A stretch of DNA of 64,000 nucleotides from Lepidurus packardi (lineage: Eukaryota; Arthropoda; Branchiopoda; Notostraca; Triopsidae), in assembly GCA_023053545.1 (NCBI GenBank), contig JAKZAN010000001.1:7336565-7400564 (forward strand), in the 5' to 3' direction. The position numbers and the translations under genes are program-made. The notes beneath the pieces are model-generated. The model did not search any database. It had not been told where the DNA came from and saw only the letters and a list, made by a program, of their open reading frames with translations. This document shows, in pieces, positions 37,140-47,445 of the stretch; the stretch's first letter is position 1, and every line of letters starts with the position of its first letter.

Positions 37140-38440
37140 GTTGCGTAAGTCAATTAACTTTGCGAAAATTGCGTCTAGCAAGGTCTCTGGCTGGATACAC
37201 TGGTGCTACCACTGTACTGCTCCTGGAATTGTTGTAGAACTGCTTTTAACTGTATTTAAGTATATAGTACTGAGCAAAAAAAACTGGTCTAGCAAAGGAC
37301 CCAGTGCGGAAGTTCTATCCCTTCTACTGCCAAGGTAATTTCATTGTTGCAACAATGAAAGTTGGCGTGGTGATAGATGCCTTCACTGTGCGGATTTTGC
37401 CCCTTTTCTATTGGTTACGTAGGGGGACGCCAAAAGAACATTCTAGAATTTAAAAAAAAAAAAACTCTTAGAAAGATACAGAACTAACGCTAAGGAAGCT
37501 TGTGTCACGTGATTGCAAGAAAGGGGGAGGCGAACACGTGCGCAAGGAAAGGGGGAAAATTTTCACCGGTTATACAGCCACGTGGTGCAAACGGGGAACA
37601 TGTAGGAGTGGATAAATTAACTCAAAGCAAGGGGGAAAATGTAGATTAGAACAAAGTGAGATCCAATGGATGAATATAATCGCAATAGACTTTGTTGTGC
37701 TTTTTCGAAGCAACTAAAATACGGAATAGGTATAATATAATGGTATTGTATTACGATGCGATTACGTACTCACGACCCTGCACGGACAGACACTAGATGA
37801 AAAACTAAGAAAACAGCTTTGACTATAGAAATTTTGATACTGAAGTCAAAAGCTATTTTATTTGGTAGGAATCAATTACAACCAGTCTTTCACATCACAC
37901 CGAATCTGATGTGTGTCCAGATTTCGCAATTTTAACAACATACACGTAAATTTATAGAAATCACGGTGTTCACAATTCAAGTGAAATATTGCATGTAAAT
38001 CAATGTACAAAAATACTTTCTCCATTAACAATTATTTTGCAATATAAATATATTCTCATACTCTGCACATCTTTTTACAGAAATGCAGTTGTATTTTCAC
38101 AATGACGTTATTATTTAATGATACATGAATGTGATTAAAACCATTATAAAAACTTGTAAAATTATAAAAAGTAATGTAGAAATACAAAGAAGTCACAGAA
38201 AAACCAGATAAAAAGTAAATTGTAATTTTTACCATGAGTTTTCACGTAATTTTGCAAATTACTTTTGCGGATATACAAATACTTTTCCTAGTTTCACAAA
38301 AAAATCATTGTATTTCTATTTTACTACAAGATTGTTGTAAAAAACCAACAAATGTTTGATATTTTACAGCAAATCCATTTTTACAACCACATTACAAAGA
38401 ATAGTGCATAGATTTACAAAAATATCATAGTTAAAGTCTT
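37140..38440. other. Non-coding flank of the TA-flanked element
   Basis: About 1.3 kb between the minisatellite and the right terminus. It should include the promoter of the spliced gene (reading left). TTTACA-type motifs become dense beyond 37900. No further exon could be placed. Confidence 0.4.
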
Positions 38441-41112
38441 GTATTTTTACCAACTTTTTTTACAGTGTAGAAAGTACATCACTGATGATGGGTTCTGCCA
38501 TACAACTCTCAATAATTTTGCGTTTAGGGATTCCGATCAAAAGCTTCTGTTGTAATTCTTCTTCTGTTCCTTCATGAAGGCGACAACGACCTGGTAAACG
38601 ATCATGGCCAACATGAGTTAGGCAACATGTAACCTTAATTCTTTTTGTAAGGTGCGATACTAGCGCAATTATAAAGCTGGTACAACGGACACCCGTACAA
38701 CAAGACTTTAGTCGCTTCAAGGCACGTTTGCCTGTACCCCGATTTTTATACGAGAAAGAGCGATTGCACACGTAGGTTGTTATACTGTAACTAGTGCACT
38801 TCCGAGCTCCCCTTCGATTACGGAAACTAACACAAGCATTTCTTTCGATCTCTGTTTTCCACGACATGAAACTGTTCTCGTTAGAAAAACTGAATTTCTC
38901 TAGCTGGCAGGACAAACCATGTTTATTGTTAACATGCTTAACATAAGACGTCAGATGTGACAGCTTCTCTTCACAGCCAGGGTGATAGCAAATTATTCTT
39001 GGTTTCTGTTCGAGCTTTCTCTTTTTTCTAGCAACGTTACAGAATTCGTCGTCAGAATCGATGACTAAAGTACTGCAACTAATGGTATCAGCAGACACGC
39101 TACCACTAACACTGCTCTGAAACGCAGAATTTATTACTGGGTCGTAAGTCGGCTCTGACTGATCTAACTCGACTAAGATGTGCAATTGCTGCTTGTCAAC
39201 TGAAATCACGTTTAAGGAATGCTCCTTGTCTACCGGGCCAATTAAGGGGATCTCCTCAGAAGTACGTGTTTCTTCTAATTCAAGAGAATGAACTAATTCT
39301 ACATGACGGGTGAGCATGTCTGTTCTAGAAAACTGCAAACTACACTGTGGGCACTCAAAACTAGACTTGCTACATCTTTTCTTTTCTATGTGCACCTTTA
39401 AAGTGCTCTTCCTTGTGAAAACGGTTTTACAGTCTTCGCAAATAAAGCCCTTAGATCCGTGCTCGGCAAGCAGAATCTGACTAGAGCTTTGTTTTCCTAG
39501 CTGAAACTTGCAGCGCTTGTTTTTAATGTGATTCTCCAAATTTTGATTTGTTTTGAACGTAGTTTCACATCCCTTGCACGAAAATTTTGAAGGCCCTTGC
39601 TTGGTATGAGATACTACTCTGCCTGACTTCACACCAGGTGTTTTACCATTCGATGAAATGGCTTTAGTGACATTTTCTTCGTGCTCTCCATTATTTGCGG
39701 CAAAAGCTTTTGGGACAGACAATTCAAAATCTGAGCTTGAATTTTCATGCGAGAACGACTCGCGAAGCCCTGAACTAACAGCGCTACTACTATTTTGCAT
39801 AGAGCTGCAAAAAGAAACTGCAACAGGTGTTATCACATTTGCAGTTTCAATTGGATGACTGGGAATAACTGACGCAGTTTCTACCACATCAAGAACCGGA
39901 AGAGTGCAGTTCTCTGACAAAAAGAGGGGTGACTGACTAGCACGCTCAATCACAGGCACAAAATGATTGGGATTCCAGGATGTTGGAGGGACTAAACGTC
40001 CATTTTCCTTCTTCGTGAAGTTTGCCAAAAGCCCAGTCCACAAAATTCGAATAGTTTCAGAGGAAACGGCACCGCTTGGTGAAAACGTCTCGTTTAAAAA
40101 ATTCGCTTGATGAGATGCTCTGATTCCATCCGCTTTCGGATAAACTGACTCCACGGCTATCTTACAAACATTAGCCAAAGCTGGGAATGCAATAATGCTC
40201 GAATATTCCCGATCCCTGGCGTGTTCCATGGAATAGTACTTAAAACAGTCTTCCGCCGGTGGAATACCTGTAGGGCACACTGAGTCAACGCCCGTGAATT
40301 TAACACGGTCGAAAGTGAATCCTGAGTACTCGACTAGGGTTCCAATTTGTTTCATCGAGAGGTATCCTGCCGACTCCCTGGAGTACAACTCATAATTGGT
40401 TGCTAATTCGACCACAACTCGGCAGCGCAACTCAACGGCATGCCTTTGGTTGCCGAACAAAGACAAAGAAGCGGAATTGTAGAAACAATTCCCATCTCCA
40501 TTGCTGCACAAAGCTAAACATTCGCTCAAACGCTCGGGCAAAGTACTGGAAGCAGTTTTGTCAATTTGGTCAATATTAAAACTCTGAGATTGCCATATTG
40601 CCATACGCTTCGGGAGAGGGTAAGCATCGAACTCTGTTTTCTTTGAAAAACACGCCTGCCTAAACTTCTCAAAATGTTCGTTACTAATCAGTATGGGCGC
40701 TCTTGAAGAACTATCGTAGGCCGACGCAGGCAAATTTGCTCTACGTTCAAGATCGCGTAGACAATTTTTAAAAAACTGCGCCCTTGATTTACTCATATTA
40801 GTAAAGAGAGAAAGGGTTAATCTGTTAGAAGAAAAAAGTCAAATAATCTAATCCAGGGTTAAGAGGAAAAAAAATAATCCGGGTTAAAGAAGAACAGAAC
40901 TAAATAATCAATCCAAGAAAAAAGTCAAAGGGAAACACAGAATGCAATAAAAAATAACCTTAACTGAAAAATCTAATCCAAGGTTAAGAGGAACTACATT
41001 AAATAATTAATCCGGGTTAGAAGAACTACACTATAAGGCACTACGCTACAATTGCTAGCTAACATGCGAAACACAGTGAAGGACTGAAGGAAGAATGGTT
41101 CAATGCAACGGC

Positions 41113-41120
41113 CTTATATA
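41113..41120 (-). promoter_or_regulatory. TATA box of the OTU-MULE transposase gene
   Basis: On the minus strand the sequence is CTATATAAGGCC, 317 bp upstream of the ATG at 40796, within otherwise GC-richer DNA next to the candidate MULE terminus. Confidence 0.5.
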
Positions 41121-41784
41121 GTGTGCTGCGGCATGCAACCCTCGCAGCGGATCGCTAGCCCCTCCCCTAACATGGCTGAACCCGCTTTTATGCGAGTTGC
41201 CGCGGCTTGCAGCGGTTGCCGCGGGCTAGAAGAAGGGTTGTGATAGCCAATCCAATCAGCTTGAACACAGCGATCAGGCTCAACGCCCTTGGAACATTTG
41301 ATATTGGCTGCAAAATAGAGTCAAATAAGTCTAAACAATTGGGCAAAGCAAACACAACTTAGTTTGAATCCAGTGAATGGCGGTTTGCACGAGGAAAACG
41401 CAAAGAAGAGGAAGAGGAAGACAGCTCCTAACCATCGAACAAAGAAGCTCCCAACGTGCTCACAACATGCTTGGCGTCTTTTTGAAAACGCTATCGTATC
41501 GTAACAATATATCGTATCAATGTATCAATGTATCGTTGCTATGTATTGAATCGTAGTTTCACAAGCGAAAGTCCGACGTGATGTCTGTGCGGGAATTATG
41601 AAAGCCTTCTAGTACGCGTATAAGCCGCGATGGTGGCGCCACCACCTCGAGCGCGCGCTCATTTGCCTGCGCTCGCGCTCGCAAAAAAAATGAAACGAGC
41701 AATCGCGCTCTTCGCTCGCGAAAATTCGAGCCGCTCGCGAGCGAGCGCAACTTCGAGCGCGCTCGCAACAACTCTGGTCTATCC

Positions 41785-43640
41785 TGTCCTAACCCTGTGA
41801 CTTTCTTCGCGTTTTGGTCCACAGAGACGGCTTGGCTTTCTTGCTGTGTTCTATTTCGCTGTTTTTGCTGTGCGGCTTCAAAATACTCACATCTGTAGTC
41901 CGATGCCTCATGATTTTGCTTGCAATTTACACAGTTTGGAGCTTTCTCCTGATTCTTTCTTGTACATCCGCTATTCCGGTGTTCCTCTCCATAATATCCA
42001 CATCGTTCCTTGGCCGTACAAGACAAGCTGATATGTCTGTTGACATTTACAGGCCCGCCCAGAGGGGGGGGGGGGGGGGCGGGGGGGGCGATTTGTCCCG
42101 GGCCCCGGCTCCTTGGGGGGCCCCCACTTGGATTTTTTGTACACAAAAATACTGCTAAAAAATATTTGACAAAACTGCTCAATTTTTTTCAACACTTTTT
42201 AAAGCTTGTGAAACTCGCCATCTTGATGTATGGCGCACGCTCTAAAATCTTATAAACAACTGTAAAAAACCGCGCTCTTTTTTCAAGGTTACGGTTTCGG
42301 GCCATAGGGAGCACAACTAAAATATTCTCACCACAGATGACAGCAGCTCCTAAGAGATCAGGCAATTGATGGAGTTTGGATACGACGGCATTTAAAAAAA
42401 AAAAAAAAAAAAAAAAAAGGGGGGCCTCCATTTTAGGTTCGCCCCGGGCCCCGTCTAACCTCTGGGCGGCCCTGGACATTTATAACACCGTTGACATTTA
42501 CGTCGGCATACGTTGACATACGTTGCCATTTATAGCACCTGATAGGACTTGGTTCAAATGCACTTACCGGTATTATAATAGACCAAGCCTTAATGTGGTC
42601 GGGAAGTTCAGTTTCATCAAACATTAAATGGAGTGATCCCGTAGGGGACTTCGTCCGTTCTCCTGCTTCGTTTACGATGAATTTGAAGAGTTGCTTACCG
42701 CACATAAACCCTCAAATTTTTGGTCTTCAACTTCTTCTTAGTCACTCCTGGTAAACGCACAATACACACCATGTTTAAAGGTTTAGACAGTCTGGCTTCT
42801 ACCATCCATTCTCCTATTTCCCACACCTTCAACATTTTATCGATTGCCAACTCATCTTTTGGATAGGCTAGGAGGTACCCCCCTCTGGTTATCTTGATTT
42901 TTAGGTATTTTACTTTAAGGGCTTCTAGTGCTTTATCTAACTTGACTGGGTTGACTTTTGCGAAACTTAGGCCTTCCGCTTCTTTTATTTTAAAAATAAC
43001 CTGTCTTTCGATATTACCCTCTATCTGGTTATTTTCCGGATCCGATCCGGTCGACAGAAGAGAACCTACTCGCTGCCTTTTCTTTGCCACGAACGTGCTT
43101 GCACTCGCACTTGAGCTAGTCTTGGCTTCATTCCCTACAGGTTTTGTTCCCTTTCCAGTTTTCTTCATAGCTAACTTATACCTTTGGATATGACTGTCTC
43201 AAACCCTTCTTTATTCTTAACCACTCTACTTTTCCTTGACGAGTTCCCTTGCTCCGGATTTTCCATACCGGATCCTTCCTGGGAAAAGCCTTCAAGTAAA
43301 TCTTCCTCCGACCAATCTGAATCCATGGCCTCTACTGACAAAGTCATGGATTCCGTTGTTCCCCCCGATCGAACGAGGGATCAACCTCAATATAACCCCA
43401 CCACCGTATATTACCTGTTGCAAGTGCAAGGAAACAATAATTTGGGATTTGCGCTTTCGGAAAGCTTGGATATATGCTAGGGGATCTTCCACAAAACATA
43501 CGCTCAACCTTCCCGTTCAAACGACTGCAGGACAATGCAACGATCACTCAGAAAACTATGGAGCAGGCGCAAGTTATCCCATCTCCATCCTACGATTACG
43601 AGATGGCAGCATCATCATCTAATTCCACGCGTTTCCAAAG
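41785..43640 (-). mobile_element. Non-LTR retrotransposon 5' part with ORF1 (gag-like), minus strand
   Basis: ORF1 begins near 43349 (MTLSVEAMDSDWSEEDLLEG), shifts frame near 43165 and continues (KKTGKGTKPVGNE, FKIKEAEGLSFAKVNPVKLD, LDKALEALKVKYLKIK, WMVEARLSKPLNMV). Towards 41.8 kb it carries CCHC-like knuckles: CYKWQR, then CGYYGEEHRNSGC and CVNCKQNHEASDYRC; the first has lost its second Cys (W). The ORF is interrupted by a MITE (42050-42474) and then by the 17-kb hAT insertion at 41777. This arrangement is typical of R1/Jockey-group LINEs. The element's 5' end lies close upstream of WDR4. Confidence 0.8.
42050..42474. mobile_element. 425-bp hAT-type MITE in the LINE ORF1, TSD GACATTTA
   Basis: The left end CAGGCCCGCCCAGAGG and the inverse of the right end CAGGGCCGCCCAGAGG match except one base. 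GACATTTA flanks both sides (42042-42049 and 42475-42482). Ends beginning CAGGGCCG are common in the Tip100 branch of hAT. It contains a G-run at about 42065-42090 and a 24-26 bp A-run at about 42393, and no coding capacity. Confidence 0.9.
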
Positions 43641-43730
43641 TAGTTAAGCTAAAAAGTCGCCTCCTATGTTGGTTAGGTGGCAAACATCTTCCGCGTGCGT
43701 TTTAGTTCGTCCTTCAAAACTTGAGTGAAC

Positions 43731-45263
43731 ATGGCTTTAACTTGTAAACTCCATGAGAAAACAAACGCAGTATTGCTGGCTTCTAAATCTCATATACTAT
43801 CACTGACTCGAGAGTAATTAAATCTTACTTTATTCGGCCTGAATTTGTATTATTTTTCCTGTTTTCTTTCGAACTAGGATTGGTTCACATAAAATCCTGG
43901 ATATCCCTGTCAGACCTAAACCTGAAAACCTAAAAAAACAGGATGGAGACAAGTAATCCTGAATTCATTTTGGCTTCTTTTTTTATTAAAAAACAGGGAA
44001 TCTAGTGTTGAATCCATTCTCTTATTTAGGAAAGACGAGCAAGGACAAGGAGATGCAAGTCATTTGCCTAGCACAACGTGTATAGCTGCATCGCCCTGTG
44101 GTGCTTATATTGCTGCTGCTACCGTTGAAAAGCTACTGATTGTATGGGACCAATCTGGGGAGGTAAAATTCCAACAAGATATACCCAGAAAAGCTTCCGC
44201 TGTCACCTTTACACCTAATGGCAAAGATATCCTAGTAGCAGGTGTTCTTGTCTTTTTGAGATCTGCAATGAAATCTAACACTTTTCCTAGATAAATCTGG
44301 GGATGTTTATCAGTTCTCTTTAGATGCCCCAGCTCCTGGTCGACTTATCCTCGGTCATCTCTCAGTACTGTTAGATATGGTAACCTGATTCCTTTTTATT
44401 TGATTGAACCTAGTTTCATAACCAACTATTAGCTGGTAACGCCAGATGGCCGCTTTGTCATAACTTCTGACAGAGATGAGAAGATTCGTGTCTCGCACTA
44501 CCCAAACGCTTATAATATCCAAGGTTTCTGCTTGGGTCATACAGAATTCGTAACGTCTATAGCGTTAGTACAAGATAGCGATTTGAAAAATAAAGCTTGG
44601 ATAGTTTCGGCATCAGGGGTAATTATGACTTAATTCATCCTAAAATTTAACTACCTTACTTTAGGATGGCACTATCGCGCTATGGGACTATGAGAACTGT
44701 ATCCGACATTGCCTAATTAAATGCTCTCAAGAATTAAAAGATAGTGACAGTTCCCATAACGCTATTCCCATAAGGGCTGTTAAAAGCCATGGCAATGTTC
44801 TAGCTGCTGTACCAGACCGGTAGCACTAACTTTTATAATGCCAATTTAGTGATTTTTCAATTTAGGTCCAAGGAGATTTTGCTATACGCAGTAAAGAATA
44901 AAATCCTGGTTCCCCTGTCGACGATAAAAACGCAAGGATCGCCATTAGAACTTACATTCGACGCCCAAGGTATCCTTTGGACAGTAGAAGACGACGAAAC
45001 AGTTTTGCACGCTTATGATAGCAAAAGCGGTTCTCAAATTCTCTTTATCCTGCCAGAGGATGCTTTATCTGTTGCTAAAGGTAAGCTTTATCCGATTTGT
45101 AAGTCAAGGAGGAATAGCTAGAACTTTTTATGTGTATGAAGATTGTGCCGCTTCGTGTTCCAAGGATTTAAGCCCATTACACAAGCGTTGGTTCGACAAC
45201 ATGGAAGCTTACAACGCCCGGAAAGAAAAACGGATGGCCAAAAAGAAAATGAAACGCAACTGA
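43731..45263 (+). CDS. WDR4: WDR4, non-catalytic subunit of tRNA (guanine-N7)-methyltransferase, 8 exons
   Basis: WDR4 (Trm82/Wuho) is a WD40 scaffold that holds METTL1 to methylate G46 of tRNAs. Exons: 43731-43813, 43878-43952, 44030-44241, 44291-44379, 44433-44618, 44665-44819, 44866-45080, 45142-45263; 378 residues. Key blocks match the family: [77 protein letters not shown]. The C-terminus is basic ([13 protein letters not shown]), consistent with tRNA contact and nuclear localisation. The last intron is only 61 bp and its acceptor (GAAG) is weak; an alternative acceptor upstream would stay in frame. The gene starts ~90 bp from the LINE and its AATAAA (45282) faces that of the convergent ATP synthase gene. 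Confidence 0.92.
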
Positions 45264-45543
45264 AAGGCTTCCTTTTTCTGAAATAAATCTGGAGTGTAAA
45301 AATAAGTACTATTCTCGTTTCTCCTCACCCCTTCCAATCTTTATTGTCTTGGTCAGTGCCGTGAAGAAACGGGTACAGAAAGGGCTGCTTGTACCCAAGA
45401 GCGCAGGGCACAGAACCATTTTAGCACTTTATGTAAACTGGAATCTTTTTATCTTACAAGAACAAGCTTCAAACGATGCACAGAGCATGTATAAATGTGG
45501 GCTTAAAAACCAGCCCAGACTACGCGTGGCGAGAAGCTCCTGT

Positions 45544-46962
45544 TCAGAGCGCAGAAGCTCCAGAAATGATTTCAATAAGTTCTCGGGTAATGACAGCTTG
45601 ACGAGTACGGTTGAAGGTAAGCGTCAGTTTGTCAATCATTTCTCCTACAAGAACACATGGTTTAATTCCCACTTTAAGCTAAATAATATAAATTCTGTAC
45701 CGGCGTTCTTGGAAGCGCTATCCATAGCAGACATCCTCGAGCTTTGCTCCGAGGTGGCGTTTTCCTTCATAGCGTAGAACGTGAGGGAAGCCAAAGAGTA
45801 TTCCAAATAAGATTGGAGTACGTCCGAATCCAAAGAATCGTACACAGACAGCTTGTTGGCATTACTGATAGCTTCCAAGTTGTAGAATGGCATTTCAGTA
45901 GTCCGGAAGGATACCACAGTACGGAAATGATTGTAGACAATCTTTGCTTGTGAGAAGTCCAAGTTGGATTTTAAGATGGCATCCACAATTACGGCGGCAT
46001 CTCCGAATACAGGGGGCTTGCGGCCCAAATCGGTGACTACAGCGCGAATATTCTTGCCGTACAACCTAAATGAACGGGAAAATAAACAACCCGTCTATAG
46101 AAATACGTATCTGTTACCTCTGCATAATGTTACGGACTTTGTCACCGACACAAATGATTTGCGTGTTGGGATTGGCAGCACATTCTGCTTTCAGAATTCG
46201 GCCAACGGAAGAGTGAACCGCTCCGCAAAGACCACGATCAGAAGAGATGGCAATGAACAACTTGCCCTTATCCCCTTCGATGTCTTTAACCTCAGCTTTG
46301 TTGTAGAAAGCCTGCAGATATTTAAAATAATTACAAAATAAGACATTCCTCATGATTTAGCATGGGTATACTTGAGCTCCCTGGCCAAATGAGCGAGCAG
46401 GTTTCAGTTCTCGTTCAGCCCTGGCGTACTTGGCTGCGGATACCATTTTCATGGACTGGGTAATTTTTCGGATGTTCGTGACGGATTTCAGACGGATTTG
46501 GATGGCTTTCAAAGTGGCCATACCACGTTCTTGCTGAAGCGCGCTGCCGCTAATAAATACAAAACACGGTTAGTTCCGTAATGTTAGTTCCTATAAACTT
46601 TCAATGCAAGAATGGTACATTAATTCGTTGCATATGGGACATAGTCCTGGCACATTGATCCGGAAGTGTATTACGTCTCATTTAAAGCTTATAAGAAGAG
46701 AAAATATTTACCATTGCGGCACTAATAGTGTGGCCCTCCCGAACATTTTCACAGTTTACCCAAACCTGGTAATGGAGGTGCAGCAGAGGAAGAAGCTACA
46801 TTGTTGCATGAATTTTAAGCTTAGTATAATAAGTAAAAAGGTTAAAATAAGCAAGAATAAAATTTATGTTATAATTTTTCTTAAAATTAAATGTTCTCAA
46901 ATTATATTATGCTGTTATTAAGTATGCTTTATAACTATAGGCAACGTTGCTTGCCTTGCCAT
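45544..46962 (-). CDS. ATP5F1C: ATP synthase F1 gamma subunit, mitochondrial, about 5 exons
   Basis: The gamma subunit is the rotating shaft inside the alpha3-beta3 head of F1. Exons (minus): 46372-46549, 46118-46311, 45701-46065, 45544-45644, preceded by a proposed 17-bp first coding exon at 46946-46962. Blocks: [77 protein letters not shown], and the conserved end [15 protein letters not shown]. With the small first exon the total is 284 residues; that exon would use a poor donor (GTTGCC) and gives a very short presequence, so the N-terminus may be wrong. Internal Met in GMATLKA is close to the mature start in other animals. The gene converges on WDR4, with AATAAA at 45340-45345 on this strand. 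Confidence 0.92.
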
Positions 46963-47445
46963 TTTTTCCTTAACGTGCGGGGTAACAGAATCTATCGGCG
47001 GCATTTATGAGTGGAAATAATGATATGATAATGCATGAAATGTAAGTCCGTTATATTATTTTATTGAAGCTACGTACTATGGTAAGTAGCTGCTGTTTGA
47101 CTAAATTACTTGACATACTATTTTTTGTATTACTTGTTGGGGTCTATTTCAATTTCATCACTCCTCCGTCAAGCGCGTCATACTGTCGTATACGATTGTA
47201 TGACGCGATAGTACGTATATGGAACAAATAAATATTAATGTCCCCGTAAAGTAGAAAGTTAAGGAATAAAAGCCCACCTTTAAATAAGGAAAAGTTGTTT
47301 ATTTGTTATGAATATTTTAATCACACGGGAAGACGGAGTTATAGTTTGTGATACTTATTTCGCTTTCAAATTGTGAGCTTCACTGGAGCAATATCTAAAT
47401 AATTCCAAGGTCTATTATTTAGTTTAAGTTCCTCCATCTATAAGC
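46963..47445. other. Intergenic spacer, ATP synthase gamma promoter side
   Basis: AT-rich, with the nearly palindromic CGTCATACTGTCGTATACGATTG...TATGACGCGATAGTACG region around 47175-47220. No gene seen. Confidence 0.4.

Larger units (their letters stand above)
35446..38467 (-). mobile_element. 3,022-bp TA-flanked DNA element with CACTGTAAAAAAA ends
   Basis: CACTGTAAAAAAA at 35446 and its inverse ending at 38467 are each bordered by TA (35444-35445 and 38468-38469). Removing the element with one TA restores the MULE reading frame (…TCT AGG GAC…), which proves insertion. Subterminal regions of about 400-600 bp on both sides are filled with TTTACAA/TTGTAAA motifs. The interior holds a spliced gene (36.9-35.8 kb) and a minisatellite. 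No known transposase is visible. Confidence 0.85.
33544..40796 (-). pseudogene. OTU-C2H2-MULE-SWIM-PHD transposase gene, interrupted by a 3-kb insertion
   Basis: Part 1 (40796 to about 38468): an OTU cysteine-protease domain at about residues 80-260 with NGDGNCFYNSASLSLFG (catalytic Asp/Cys) and SWNPNHFVPV (catalytic His), then four C2H2 fingers (CKGC, CEDC, CPQC and CYHPGC types), then a FLYWCH/WRKY-like N-terminal MULE domain ending GHDRLPGR...LLIGIPKRKIIE. Part 2 (35445 to 33975): the MULE catalytic domain (CICIDSTYQVNQYMFV, FMSDMADQFWLAWKDVF, CIWHVERAWHKRL) and a SWIM motif (CSCDDFYNYHFVCKH). A PHD finger (CAGCSKRN...WVCCSVCKSWFH...C..C) follows down to 33544 in a different frame, so one frameshift lies near 33980. 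The two parts join in frame when the TA-flanked element is removed. The start at 40796 is an ATG with a TATA box upstream. As it stands the gene is broken. Confidence 0.85.
27913..41232 (-). mobile_element. Candidate MULE unit nested in the hAT element
   Basis: An inverted similarity links 27913-27965 (TTTCTAGTCCGCTGCAACTC...) to 41161-41232 (reverse complement TTCTAGCCCGCGGCAAC..., then AACTCGCATAAAAGCGGG). The two lie just outside a block that contains the OTU-MULE transposase, so they are the best candidates for its terminal inverted repeats. The right copy has a ~19-bp internal duplication. I could not find a matching 9-10 bp target duplication, so the outer limits are approximate. Confidence 0.45.
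24708..41776 (-). mobile_element. 17-kb hAT element (host of nested insertions), 8-bp TSD GTCTATCC
   Basis: The ends are CAGAGTTG at 24708 and CAACTCTG ending at 41776, flanked on both sides by GTCTATCC (24700-24707 and 41777-41784). This TSD fits nnnTAnnn, the pattern reported for Buster-type hAT elements. Both ends carry dense GCGCTCG/CGAGCGC subterminal repeats (24720-24830 and 41640-41770), probably transposase-binding sites. The hAT transposase gene lies near the left end. Without the internal 13-kb MULE-like block the element would be about 3.7 kb, a normal hAT size. Confidence 0.85.

Noticed and set aside
36916..37153. Tyr/Phe/Leu-rich minus-strand ORFs resembling a membrane protein
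   Set aside because: Translation of an AT-rich minisatellite in two frames.
41971..42255. Gly-rich and Pro-rich ORFs around 42.06 kb
   Set aside because: Produced by the G-run inside the MITE.
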